Part shown: positions 11,556-22,439 of the stretch, piece after piece
How positions within the stretch are numbered: the first letter of the stretch is position 1
Layout of the letters: every line of letters starts with the position of its first letter
Assembly: GCF_900497805.2 (NCBI RefSeq)
Contig: NW_020946557.1
Location: 2,066,401-2,130,400, forward strand
Direction: 5' to 3'
Length of the DNA: 64,000 nt
Source: Vombatus ursinus
Lineage: Eukaryota > Chordata > Mammalia > Diprotodontia > Vombatidae
The notes under the pieces: generated by a model
The model's input: only the letters and a program-made list of their open reading frames with translations
Told to the model about the DNA's origin: nothing
The model's database searches: none
Translations under genes and position numbers: made by a program

Positions 11556-12061
11556 TGTTAGGAGTGGCTTATTGCTAGCCCTAACTGACAGAAGTGATGC
11601 CATATTTGACTACTGATAGGACCACCTATGTACTAGGAAGTTCCTATGTATCCAATATCAGCTATATTTAGGCAAGGAATTCAAGGCTATACTTACCAGT
11701 TTAGCAATGTCATGTAATCCAGGCATGCAAGATTAACAAACTTTCCTAATCACAATTCCTTTGTGGTTGATAAGGGGAGGAGGAAGAGTAGTAGTGTAGA
11801 ATACCAGTTGATTGATTACCCCTAAGGTCTCCCTCCCCCTAGGTCCCTATGAATTTGCAAATCAAAAACAATTAGATATAAGGGCAGAGACCCAGAGATA
11901 TGGGCTCTCCATCAAAGAATACATTTTTTCTGTACACCTGAGCACTGTTTCATGAACCCTTGGGACTATAGAGCTGGGTTGCCACATGCATACATACCTG
12001 TAGGTAATAAACTATCTGATTCGTGATATGTTGAATGCTTATGTTCCTTTGAGGTATCACA
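11556..12061 (+). mobile_element. Possible solo LTR of an endogenous retrovirus (fossil)
   Basis: About 506 bp beginning TG and ending CA, with a polyadenylation motif AATAAA at about 12007 set about 55 bp before the end. That spacing fits an LTR with short U5. There is no adjoining internal region and no convincing target-site duplication, so both limits and the assignment are tentative. Family and age are not resolvable; it looks old. Confidence 0.3.
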
Positions 12062-12304
12062 CCCATAATCTTCAAATACTGCCATACCACTCTGATGAAC
12101 TTGTTAATAGAGTACTGTCATTTTTCCTTCCTGACAGGTCTAGGATGGCTTGAAATGGGGGGTGAGGGGGTAGAAACCAATGTTTTGGTGAAGGAGATGT
12201 TCCAAAGATTTTAAGGAAAAATGAAATTATACAAGATTACCGGTTGTACCTCAGTCTTATCCTGCATGCTGGTACCTCTGTGTCTTCATGAAAGTTGTCC
12301 TCTA

Positions 12305-12485
12305 TTGTAGAAATGTACTTCCTCCCATATCTGATAGTTGAAATCTCTTTCTCCTTTCAAAGTTTAACTCAGGTGTGCCACCTGACTAAACACTTTCATA
12401 ATGCCTCCAACTTGAAAGTTCTCATTCCTTCTTTAAATTATCTTAGAATTCTTTATCTGGTGCTTTCCTTGACCGTTAATTAGAT
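12305..12485 (+). mobile_element. L2 3' UTR fragment
   Basis: Diverged match to the L2 3' UTR (AAAGTTTAACTCAGGTGTGC, CACCTGACTAAACACTTTCA). It carries no coding signal. Confidence 0.45.
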
Positions 12486-12689
12486 TTAACTTTTAGTGCC
12501 ACCAGTTGTTCAGATATATTTTGTGTAAATATTTTTTTTATATTTTCTAATACCTACTAATACTAAATATAACCTTTAAACTCTCAAATAGAAAGGCTGC
12601 TGTTTTTCTTTCCTTTTGCACCACAAAGGAATTATCTCTGTGATAAATGAATAATTTTACCACTAAAGGAGCTTCAATCATATAAGAGC

Positions 12690-12804
12690 TGCCCCTGTAA
12701 TTTAGGTATCATACTGGAGTAGGGATCATTAAACTTAGGCTCTGGTCAAGAGACCCATATTTCTTTAAGGTCAGTTTCCACATCTATAAAATGGAGAAAA
12801 ACGA

Positions 12805-12849
<45 letters not shown>

Positions 12850-13060
12850 NNNNNNNNNNGAGAGAGGGGGGGGGGAGAAAGGGAATTCAGTATTACCACA
12901 ATCAGAACTAAAAACTAAATGAGCCACAAGACAACAGGACAGTGAGATTGACCCTCTTCTGTGATAATCCAAGTAAATCAAATATGGATTGGTGGCCAAC
13001 CCTCTTTGGACAGGATGGTCTCTTAGGTCTATCCCAACTATAAAATACCCTGATTTAATC
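12690..13060 (+). mobile_element. MIR copy interrupted by a microsatellite
   Basis: A MIR segment (CAGTTTCCACATCTATAAAA) stops at the (GT)n array. A matching MIR tail (GACAGGATGGTCTCTTAGGT, ACTATAAAATACCCTG) resumes near 13010. Confidence 0.5.
12806..12872. repeat. (GT)n microsatellite, assembly gap, purine run
   Basis: GT units run to 12849, followed by exactly ten N at 12850-12859 and then GA/GGG-rich sequence. The fixed-size N run is a gap placeholder, so the true length is unknown. Confidence 0.95.
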
Positions 13061-13379
13061 TTTTCCTTTACTCTTTAACTTTTCCTATGACAATATTTCC
13101 TAAATATTAATAACTTCTCCTGAATTTTAACTTGGTATGGAAATACCTTAACCTCACCTCCCATTCAGAGCCATGAATAACAGTGGGGCAATTTCCCAAT
13201 GTCCCAAGCAATAAAAGTTTAGAAGTTATGCATTTAAAATAATGATTTTTAAAAGATTGTACATTAAATATTTTTGAAACATTTGCATTTTGATAACATT
13301 TGTATTCCTTTGGAAATGTAGAAACAACAGGAGCTTAGCACTTAAGTAATGAAAATAATTAGTTAAAATAAAACTCTAC

Positions 13380-13509
13380 CAGCTGGCATGCTTCCTCCTC
13401 TTAATAGCAGTTCCCCAGGTGAGTTTCTGTACAGTTCAGGCAGTGCTTTGCCAAAACTCGCCCTCGGAAGTCTTTTCAGACGATTCTTTTCAGTGCTTCT
13501 TTTTGGTCC
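13380..13509 (-). CDS. Candidate coding exon (130 bp), gene not recognised
   Basis: On the minus strand the segment is preceded by a pyrimidine-rich tract and TTCATTAG, a good 3' splice acceptor. It is followed by GTAGAG, a weak 5' splice donor. In between only one frame is open: 43 codons and one spare base, beginning GPKRSTEKNR, continuing LPRASFGKALPEL and ending near GGSMPA. Stops flank it on both sides in that frame and the other two frames are closed. Three CpGs fall within about 25 bp (13463-13484), unusual in this CpG-poor DNA. The opposite strand also has a long open, hydrophobic frame and a consensus-like GTGAGT donor at 13419, so the strand is not certain. I do not recognise the protein. 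If real, the window is partly intronic. Confidence 0.35.
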
Positions 13510-13829
13510 CTAATGAAAAAACAAATCAAAACACGAAGAAGAACAAAGCTATCAATTTCTCTTCAGTTCTTGAGTGAACCACATCTGAGATGTGATTTGA
13601 TGATCCTCAGATTCCTCCAAGACTGATGATTTCCTATCGTTATTCCCCTTTATTTTTTGTTCCCATAAAGACCAAATCAGTTCCCTCCTCAGATTATTAA
13701 TCTTCACACACTGACTTAAAAAAAAGTTTTATCATTTCTTTTGGTTTGTACCTCACCACTATTTTTGAATACACCCCATCACCTCATAATTGAACCCTCC
13801 CTTACAATTAAGCATAGTTGGAGATTATA

Positions 13830-13925
13830 TATATATATACTATATATATAATATATATACATATATATAATATATATATTATATATATTACATATATGTA
13901 TATATATATACATATATGTACATGG
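13830..13925. repeat. (TA)n-rich palindromic microsatellite
   Basis: Almost pure alternating A/T with interspersed C and G, including near-perfect inverted repeats of the GTACATATATG type. A similar, shorter tract lies at 14780-14845. Confidence 0.9.
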
Positions 13926-14844
13926 ATTGTCTAAATGCAGATGATGGTGAGGCACTGATACATATGTCTAGATATCTGGAATCTAGCTCACCCCTCTCTA
14001 AGGAAGACTTTGGTTTTGCCTAGAAGGGAAAAGAAGAAGGGCCAAAAGGGTCACTGGTCTTTTTTTCTCTAGGGTTAAGGGTGGGCAGGGGATTTGGACA
14101 AGACAAGAATAATAACTGCTTGTCACTCTAAATATTGTAGATATAAGGTCATGATTATTTTTTAAAGCTCAGAAGGCACAAAGTCGCTACTTTACCTGGC
14201 TGTTATCCCTTAAAGAGGACAGGATAATCCCATGCTTATACCTTCAGGCTTAATTCCTTTTCATTAAATACTAGTTACACAAAAGAAGATCACAAATTAT
14301 GAATAATAAGTACATAAGCAAATAAAAAACAGAAATTGGAGTTCTACAGATGAAAATATACTAGAAAATAATAAGTGAAATATTTCAGCTTAATCCAGAG
14401 AGAGGCCTTGATTTCACTCAATGGGAAATTCCCCACAATCTCTAAGGAAATGATGAATATATTGAGGTATCAGGTTCCCCCTAATGTCTGTTTCATGTAT
14501 TAAGGAATGGATTTTAGTCCCAAAATATTTTTTTAAAATTTTTCTATGTCTTGGATGCCAGAAGATTATCAGAAGAACTTCATGTAAAGACTTCCTCCCT
14601 CACCCCCACTTTTTAGTTTCTCTTCTCATTTTGTCTGCATTATTTTCACGCACTGATTTTTAAGCTAATATTGTTTATTTTCAGGTCTGCTTTGGTTGCA
14701 AACATAAGACAAAAACAGAACTTAGGCTGAACTATCATTTTAACTAGTTCATTTATACATAGTCAGTGTTGCATTCTTTAATGTATACATATATTATACA
14801 TATATAATATGTATATTTATGTAATATGCATGCATATATATATC

Positions 14845-15115
14845 ATAATTTCATTGATATGACCATAAACAGGACCACCTTTCAGACTATATTTTGTTAC
14901 GAGATTTTCCATGCAGCTTCCCTAGCATACGCTTGTCTATGACCATCTGTGGCCTAGATAGCAACTGGGCCAATGATTTCATTGGTGTAAACATCTTTCA
15001 GAGAGGCATCTCTCTCTACAAACAAATTTAGATTTTGTGGGTATCCAAAGTTCAGTAAGAATATCTTCAGAGTTGGAGTTGCTGCAGCCACCGGAATACA
15101 TGGAAAATTTAAACA
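14845..15115 (-). pseudogene. Unidentified coding-like fragment
   Basis: Minus-strand reading from about 15110 downward gives a protein-like stretch (TPTLKIFLLNFGYPQ, then NLFVERDASLKDVYTNEI) that is interrupted by a stop and then by a change of frame. There are no obvious splice sites. It ends at the AT-rich tract near 14845 and abuts an antisense L2 end. I cannot identify the family. It could be a scrap of a retrocopy, or chance. Confidence 0.25.
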
Positions 15116-15117
15116 GA

Positions 15118-15700
15118 ATCAATCAATTGGTAAACATTTGAGTACCTACTATTTGCCAGGCAGGCTCCATGCCAAGTACTAGGGATACAAAAAAAAGGTG
15201 AAAGAGGGTCCCTGGTCTCAAGGAGTTCACAATTGGAGGAGACAACATATAAACAAATATATCCAAGCAAGCAATATATAAGATAAATAGGAAATATTCA
15301 ACTGAGGAAAGGCACTAGAATTAAGAGGATAGAGAGCATTCCAGGCATGGTGACTAGCCAGAGAAAATGTGGGGAGTCAAGAGATGGAGTGTCTTATTTG
15401 TGGAACAGTCATGAAGCCAGTTTCACTGGATTGTAGTATATAGTGGAGAGTTATGAAGGGCTTTGAAGGCCAAAGAGATAATTTTGTATTTGGCAATAAG
15501 GAGGTAATAGAAAACTACTGGAGTTTATTGAGTGGGGGCTTGGAAGAGGAGGATAACGTGGTTAGATGTGCAATTCAGGAAAATCACTGGAGTAGGGAGA
15601 GACTTGAGGCAGGCAGACCCCTCCAAAAGGCAATTGCAATAGTCCAAGCATTACACAAAAATACTGATTGAAGGGTGAGTTTATCATGAGTTCTGGGGAC
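15118..15700 (-). mobile_element. L2 3' end, antisense
   Basis: Starts with the complement of the L2 terminus (AAACATTTGAGTACCTACTA, TAGGGATACAAA) and continues through the L2 3' UTR into the ORF2 C-terminal region: GCATTCCAGGCATGGTGACT, GAGATGGAGTGTCTTATTTG, AGTTATGAAGGGCTTTGAAG, TGGAGTTTATTGAGTGGGGG. Reading frames here on the plus strand are antisense shadows. Confidence 0.8.
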
Positions 15701-17084
15701 TTTGAACCAAAGAGTGGTCCAAGATACTTAAATCTGAGATCTCTGATGAGACTCTGATCATTGTCCATATTCCGAGTTTGCTTGATGACTAATCAGCAGG
15801 AAACAAGGGCTATATCTACAGGAGTCAGTGAGTTCTCCACTCTCCATGGAATAAGACTGTATTATTTCTTCACTTTATGACTATAATACTAGAGGGAATG
15901 CCTGAATAGCTCTTCTTTTCAAATAGCCTCTGGAAACCTTTGGCAAAGTAAACTTCTGGACTGAATTGGCAGGGCAGACCTTGCTAGAAGCAGCAGATGG
16001 TCAAATGCTTGAAAGTTTTAATATTGTGTCATTTAGATGTCCATTTTATGCAGAAAATGTATTATGAATTGTAATTTGAGTGTGTTTTTCTTCTGGTTTA
16101 CCAAAATGTAAAAGGAGATCAAAATCCTAATGGGAAAGGGAACAAAATATAAGGCAATTGTGATATATTTACGGAACGTTTTGTGGTAATTATTCCACAT
16201 TGTAAATCCTGAAAACTAGCAGCCTGAGAAGAAAAAAGAATGTAGACAGGCAAGGTACCTGAGCAGTGGTGCTCATCCACCTATCTCCCTTCTTCTGGTG
16301 CTCATATAAGAAGCAGGTTCATCATCATAGACTAGCCATGGTTTTTAAGCTGGCTACATAAAACTCTTACTTTACAGAGAAGGTACCTAACTCCTTCAAC
16401 ATGTGTATGGTTGTCTTGAGATTTTTTTAAGTTTATGGAGTATTGAACAATGGTCCTTGACAGATTTGGATTGTTGTTCTCAGCTTGATATTTTTTAACT
16501 TTACTGAAAAAAAAATTAACTTTATTTTAAAGACTAATTAAAATTTTTTCTTCTTCATTGAATTTTTTTTATTTCTAGTTAAGATATACATTCATCCACT
16601 AGAATTCTCAAACTTCTCATTTAATTGAGAAATATTTTTATTTTCTTTTTTAACATCCATTTTTTTTAATTTTTGAGTTTTATGACTTTTAAAAAATGTC
16701 TTCTTTATCTCACTAGAAAAATTAATTCTAGCCTGGAATTTTACACTCATCTTTCTCAATGGAATTTTTTTTCTGATCCTTCCTGTGCTCCCCATGGTGT
16801 TCTAGAAACATACTATACTGCTTTGCTAATATGAGATTGCTTAAAGTAGTATTGACTGTTGTTAATTAACAGCAATGTAGGCTATATATTATTGATGACC
16901 CTGATGGTTAATTGCTTATTGCACTGAATTCTTTGCAATGGTGTTTTAATGTGCTAATTACTGATACATGCTTTACAAATTATCTTTGTATATTCTACGA
17001 ATATTTGTTGGGATTTTTACTTCATACATTTTGGTTTGTTTTTGTCTCTTGGCTTATTTATTACAATTTTAACTAAAATTTGTC
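15701..17084. other. No gene seen
   Basis: AT-rich DNA with no supported gene. Positions 16858-16985 hold several TAATTA/TAATTG-type cores and are noted as a finding. The Lys-rich minus-strand frame at 16592-16795 follows from the T-rich composition. Confidence 0.5.
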
Positions 17085-17415
17085 TCCTAAGTCTGAGCCT
17101 CTCTCCCTTCTTATCTCTGCCTCCTAACTTCAATTTAAGGTTCCTTCAAGTCTCAGCTAAAGTTCCCTCCTCTGCATGAACCCTTTCTCTATCCTCCTTG
17201 ATGCTAGTGTCTTTCTTTAGTTAATTACCTTTAATTTATTCTGCATATATCTTGCTTGTATATTGTTGTTTGCATACCATCTCTGCTATTAGACTATGAG
17301 CTCCTTGAGAGCAGGGACTGTTATTTGTCTTGATTTTTTTATCCCTTGTGCTTAGCATAGTACCTGGCACATAGTAGGCATTTAATTAATGTTTATTGCC
17401 TGACTGACTAGAATA
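17085..17415 (+). mobile_element. L2 3' end
   Basis: Classic L2 terminus in sense: CAAGTCTCAGCTAAAGTTCC, TAGACTATGAGCTCCTTGAG, GCAGGGACTGTTATTTGTCT, TAGTACCTGGCACATAGTAG, then TTTAATTAATGTTTATTG. Confidence 0.9.
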
Positions 17416-18169
17416 TTGGACACACTTGATGAGTCCTAGTTAACCCACTAATCTGGCATATATAGAATGAATAAGCTTTTTAAATGCCCATATTAGATCT
17501 CAGTTATAGAAACAAGTACAATTTTATAACTTTGAAGTAGTAACTCATAACTAACTCTGAAGTAATAAGTACTATAAAGTAATAATTAATAGTGTAATAG
17601 GGAAGATCTCATTTAGTCTCTTTTTTTTGTAATTTGATAGAAACAGTTGATGACTGAAAAATTCTTAAATCCCTGATACAATCACAGTAAAAGTTTTTTT
17701 TAGAAGGGATTGCAGGACAGGTGGATCTGAACCTGTAATTTCATCAGTATAAAGGAGACCAAGTGAAGGTATCTTATCAAAATATTTTATCAAAAAGGTA
17801 TTCTATCAAAGAAAAAGGTATTTTACCACTTTAAAGAAGAGACCTTGCTTAATCAATTTGAAAATATACAAAGTTTACAAGTAGATAGAATGAACATCTT
17901 GATTAAACTCAAAACAAAACTCTAAGTGCATAGATTTTGATAGGATTGGGATCTCCAGAACCACTAGGGAATCACAGGTCTTAACTAGGAAACTCCTCAG
18001 ACAAGAACCTATTGTTTCTTGGAGAAGAACTAATGGAAGCTTGACTCAGTCGTCTGACTGAATTACGACAGCACTGGCCACAACTGAAGTAAGACAGAAA
18101 AAAAAAGTAAGCTATTAGAAAGACTTAAAGGTGCTTTTGGTTTTACTCTACTTTTAAAATCAGACTAGG
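17416..18169. other. No gene seen
   Basis: AT-rich. A short stretch near 17725-17755 resembles the reverse complement of the SINE tail seen at 4060-4085. Nothing else is recognisable. Confidence 0.45.
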
Positions 18170-19380
18170 CATCTATATATATTTTATTAGATTTTAAAAT
18201 AAGCTTCTAGTTATTTTGTTTATTTTGCATTCAATATTATGTATTCTTTGATTTATAAAATTTCTACTATAGTACTTGGTTGAAAGGATCTGATTTGTTG
18301 CTTTTCTATTTTTTTCTTTTTTTAGTTGTTTGCAAAGGTCATCGATTTGTTCTTTTTCTCTTGTTGATGAAAGGATTTAGAAATAATATGTTTTCCCTTC
18401 AGGATTACTGTAACAATGTTCCATTTATTTTATGATGCTATCTCATTGTCATTTTCTTTAATGAAATTTTCTATGATTTCTATGAGATGTTTCTTGAATT
18501 AACAATTCTTTCATAATAAATCATTTAGTAATTTAAAATTTTTCCTTCAATAAGCTTTTATTGAATATAGTTTTATGGTATCATGATCAGTAAAGGAAAT
18601 GCTTATTTTTTTGTTTTTTTATTTTTTTGGAAATGCTTATTATTTCTCCTTTTCTGTATTTTTTCTGAGATTTCTTATGCTCTAAAACATGATCAGTTTT
18701 GTAAAGACTATATAAATATATATGCCTGCTCAATATGAATTCTGTTCTCTTCCTATTGAGAAATTGTCAATGATTTATCATCTTTGATTTTTAAGAGTTC
18801 TATTCAGGTCTTTAGATTCTTTTTATTCAGCTTGTCTAGCTCTGAAAGGGATACATTGAAGTATTTCACTATTATAGTTTTATTCTCTATTTCTTTCTAA
18901 AATTTTATTAATGTTTTCTTTCAATGTATGTGTATATATGTATACATATGTGTTTCTTTATATGTGTATATATACATACATGCACATATGTATGTACAGA
19001 AAGATATAAAACATATATATGTAATTTTATTTATATATTTTATTCATTATCTAAGGTGTCTTTAAGTATGATATGCACTTCCCATTTTGTTCTTTTTGAA
19101 ATAATTTCTATTTGTATTGTTTCTTTGTTTGAAATCATGATTGCTACCCATGCTTTTCTTTTTAGTTCATCTGAAATATATTTTATTCTAGCTCCTTAAT
19201 TTTAATTATGTAAATATTTATGTTTCCAGTGTGTTTCTTGTAAAGAAGAGATTGTGACATTTTGTGAGGGATTTCATCCCCCTGTTGGCTACTAATCGTT
19301 GATTTTTCTTCTGTTTATGCTCTTTTATTTTCCTTCCCTTTTGACCCTGGGGACATTTATGCTCTTTACAAAGAAGACTA

Positions 19381-19680
19381 GGCATTGTAGCATAAGCTTG
19401 TAGTTCTAACAACTAAAGAGGCTGAGGTTGGGAGATCTCTTAAGCCCTAGAATTTTGAGATTCTTTGGGCTAAGCTAACTGAGTGTCCATTGTATGTTTG
19501 ACATCAATATGATAAGTGGTGATGGTTGGGACCAGGTTGACTAGTAATGGACAAACTGGTCTAGGTTGGAGGACCTAATGATCAGTGTTTGGCTAGGGTC
19601 CATGAGTATTACCTTCATTTCCAGTTGGGGAAAATAAGGAGACCCTGTCTTAAAAATAAGTAAAACTATTTTTTTCTTTA
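19381..19680 (+). pseudogene. 7SL (SRP) RNA retropseudogene, full length
   Basis: The order matches 7SL RNA from end to end: 5' Alu domain (TAGCATAAGCTTGTAGTTCT, GAGGCTGAGGTTGGGAGATC), S domain (GACATCAATATGATAAGTGG, GGGACCAGGTTGACTAG, CTGGTCTAGGTTGGAGGAC) and the 3' Alu domain end (GGAGACCCTGTCTT), then an A-rich tail. Near-matching flanks AAAGAAGACTA (19370-19380) and AAAAAGACACTA (19681-19692) look like a decayed TSD within the old L1. Because the S domain is kept, it is a copy of whole 7SL RNA, not an Alu-like SINE. Divergence is high. Confidence 0.8.
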
Positions 19681-21160
19681 AAAAAGACACTAAAAGAGAA
19701 GCAGTTTACTTAATTGACATAAGTGATCTATAATTGAATTAATCTGTATGACTGTATTGCCTTTCTTGTCTTTCTCTTGCCCTGCCCCCATAATGGGTTT
19801 TTATTCATCCTTTGCTTTTAATCCTATTTCACATTTCATGCTCCACTGATAGAAATTATTTTTTAAAGTTCCTACTCTCATACCTTTCTTACTCATCCTC
19901 TTAAACATTTTCTTTTCCTCTCATTTCATTTTCTAAGACCACAAAAACAGAACAAAGTTGCCCACAGATCTTCTGTGTTATTTATCTTTCTCTTTACCTC
20001 TTTGAAGTTATATAAGTACAGGATTCTTTGCCCTTAGGAAAAAAAATAACCATTTCATAATATTTTCAAATTGATCAAAGTTAATTATCTTGGCATATTT
20101 CTTTTGAATGTCTTTGCATTTCAGCATTTCTATTTATCATGGCTTTTTTTGTCAAGATATCCTCTATTTCATTAAAGCTTTATTGTTTTTACCCTGCAAA
20201 ATTCTACTTGGTTTTGTTGGATAAACTATACTAGGCCATATGTTGCTATAGTGTTTAGTCTAATACATCGTAATCACTTCATAAATGCTAATTGATTGAC
20301 TAATATTTTGCCTTTTAGAATATCATGTTCCAAACTCTTCTATCTGTCATGAATAGAAAATGACAAGTCTTGTATGATTTTCATTGTGGTTTCTTGTAAG
20401 TTGAACTCTTTCTTTCTGGCTACTTTATTTTTCACCTAGAAGCTCTAGATTTTAGACATGCCATTCCTCAGAATTTTTCCTATAGAATGGTTGTTATTTC
20501 AGGAGGTGACTAGTGGATTCTTTCTAGTCTCACTTTGTCCTTTGGTCCTAATAGATCTTGCCATTTACCAAGAAAAAAATTAGAAAATATTGTATCCAGG
20601 CAATTTTTCTTGATCCTGATTTTCAAACAATCTGATAAATCTCAGATTATCTTTTCTTGACATGTTTTCCTGATTAATTATTTTTGCTAATTCATATCTT
20701 ATGTGTTCTGTTTTCCAATATTTTATTTTGTTTTAATATTTTTCCTCTTATTTAATTTCCTTTGGCTTTTTCTAATTTTTAGGAAGTTCAAATTTTGATT
20801 TAATGCCATCAGTTCTAGTCTACTTATTCTCTTTGTCATTTTCCTTAATATTACATCTTGTTTGTCTTGTTTCAATAATTTTAAGTTGCCCTGTAGTTCT
20901 TGTGACTAGGGTATTTTTTCCCTGGTACTGGATGGACTTGTTGGAATTACTGTCTTCTTTTAGGTTTTTTTGTTGGACTTCTGTCAGGCAATTTTTTTTT
21001 TTATTGTGGCCAGCATTTTCTTCCATTTACTAATTTTCCAATACATTTTTCTCTACTGGGTCTTTGTTCTTGCATTAGACTCTGTACCTTCCTGCACTTT
21101 TGCATACTATGAGCAGGTCTTAATTGGCTCTGGTGTGCTGGTTAACAATGGGTCCCATCA

Positions 21161-21403
21161 TCAGCAAGAAATCTTGGGTTGTGACTCATTCTTTTGGTGG
21201 ATCAGTGCAGGGTTTATAGGCTCCTTGTCTTTCTCTTTTTCCTTGAACATTTTGAAGATGACACCATCCCTTGATATAATCCTGATGGGTTCAAACCAGA
21301 TGTCATTGATAATACTGACTATAGATTTTCTGCAAGACTTAAGATGCTTTTCTTCCCAGGGGCTACCTTGATCATTTTTCTCAAATGTGAGCTGACTGGG
21401 CAC
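21161..21403 (-). other. Unassigned 80-codon open frame
   Basis: An uninterrupted minus-strand frame (PSQLTFEKNDQG start, SIVSIINDIWFEP middle, acidic-basic MFKEKEKDKE near the end) lies within what otherwise reads as the decayed 5' part of the old L1. It matches none of the L1 ORFs in the window. It may be a captured scrap, part of an old L1 5' region, or chance. No function is proposed. Confidence 0.2.
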
Positions 21404-22039
21404 TGATTTTCTTGTATGTTAAGCTTCCTAGGCTTTAGCCTGTTCTCCAGCTGTTATTCACTTGAGGCTGCCTAAATGTTGCCTGGGATTCAGTCTAGAC
21501 TTTTGCCTACATTGGGAACTGGTCTGGTACTGTCTCCTGCTCTGGGTCCATTATGCTTATATGCTTTCTGTTTCATCTACCCTGACATGTCTCCATCTAT
21601 AGATTCTGTGGGATTCTGGAAGTTTTTTTGTTCAGTTTTGCATTGAATAGAGAAGCTTAGAGTTGTTCCTCTTTTTTCTTTATTATTTTTTCTACTATAT
21701 TTTTAGACTTCATTCTTGAACCCAGCTGGCCAGTTCCAGTTGTGCAACTCCCCTTCCTTCCCCTCCTCTCCCCTTTCCTCTCCCAGATGGTGTTCTGCCC
21801 AAAGATAGGTACATTCTGATGGCTGAAAACTACCTAATGAACTTAAGGTCTACTGGCTAGATTTCTTTCTCAAACACCAAGCCTTAAACCCAATTCACTC
21901 TGGATCTCATGGATTGGACAACAGGTCACTGCCCAAGTACCACTTAATGGTTATTTTTTGGGCCCTCAGAGTAAATAGTGACTGTTTCTATTTTGGCCAG
22001 CAATCCTAAGGGTCTTCCTTTCCCAGTTTGATTTTTTTT

Positions 22040-22345
22040 TATTAAAGGGGCCATCCTTTGACTCACTTCTTAAAGAGACTTGGTCACTGAATGGGCATTG
22101 CTTCACTCAAAGTGAGAACTTGAAAAGACTTTAGCTTAAAAAGACCAAGGTCTCCCACTGCATCCTGGGCCATGTGTAGTCATCCTTATTGATATCTGGC
22201 CACTGGACTCAGATGGCTCTGGAGGAGAAAGTGAGGCTGGTGACTTTGTACAGCCCACCCTCACTCAAACCAAAATCAATTGCAAGTCATGTCATCATCT
22301 CCATGATGTCATGGTCCTCTTTGAGAATGAAGGACAAACCTTGCC
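22040..22345 (+). repeat. Unassigned repeat family Y, longer copy
   Basis: Landmarks: CCAAGGTCTCCCACTGCATC, CTGGCCACTGGACTCAGATG, GGAGGAGAAAGTGAGGCTGG, GATGTCATGGTCCTCTTTGA. The last 130 bp are homologous to 11110-11238 on the opposite strand. I believe it is a common marsupial interspersed repeat but cannot assign the class. Confidence 0.6.
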
Positions 22346-22439
22346 CCCACACACAGCATTTTTAGACTTTATTGAAGTGGTTTTGGGGTACTTTATCTCC
22401 TCTAGGTCCTAGCATGCCTCAATCTCCCCACAATTCTGC

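Larger units (their letters stand above)
18170..21700 (-). mobile_element. Old antisense L1 (ORF2 N-terminus, ORF1, 5' UTR)
   Basis: The plus strand carries diverged complements of L1: the ORF2 fingers and endonuclease region (18170-19300; compare 29820-30140 in L1-A), a pyrimidine-rich inter-ORF spacer (about 19690-20200), ORF1 (about 20340-21000) and a probable 5' UTR. It is split at 19381-19680 by a 7SL RNA copy, and a short L2-terminus-like scrap lies at about 20250-20305. The limits are approximate. It is clearly older than L1-A to L1-G. Confidence 0.7.

Noticed and set aside
16592-16795. Lys-rich minus-strand frame as L1 ORF1
   Set aside because: The resemblance is compositional only (T-rich plus strand), with no ORF1 motif in order.
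19381-19680. Functional 7SL RNA gene or Alu-type SINE
   Set aside because: It is too diverged in the conserved SRP core, has a decayed TSD inside an L1, and keeps the S domain that Alu elements lack.
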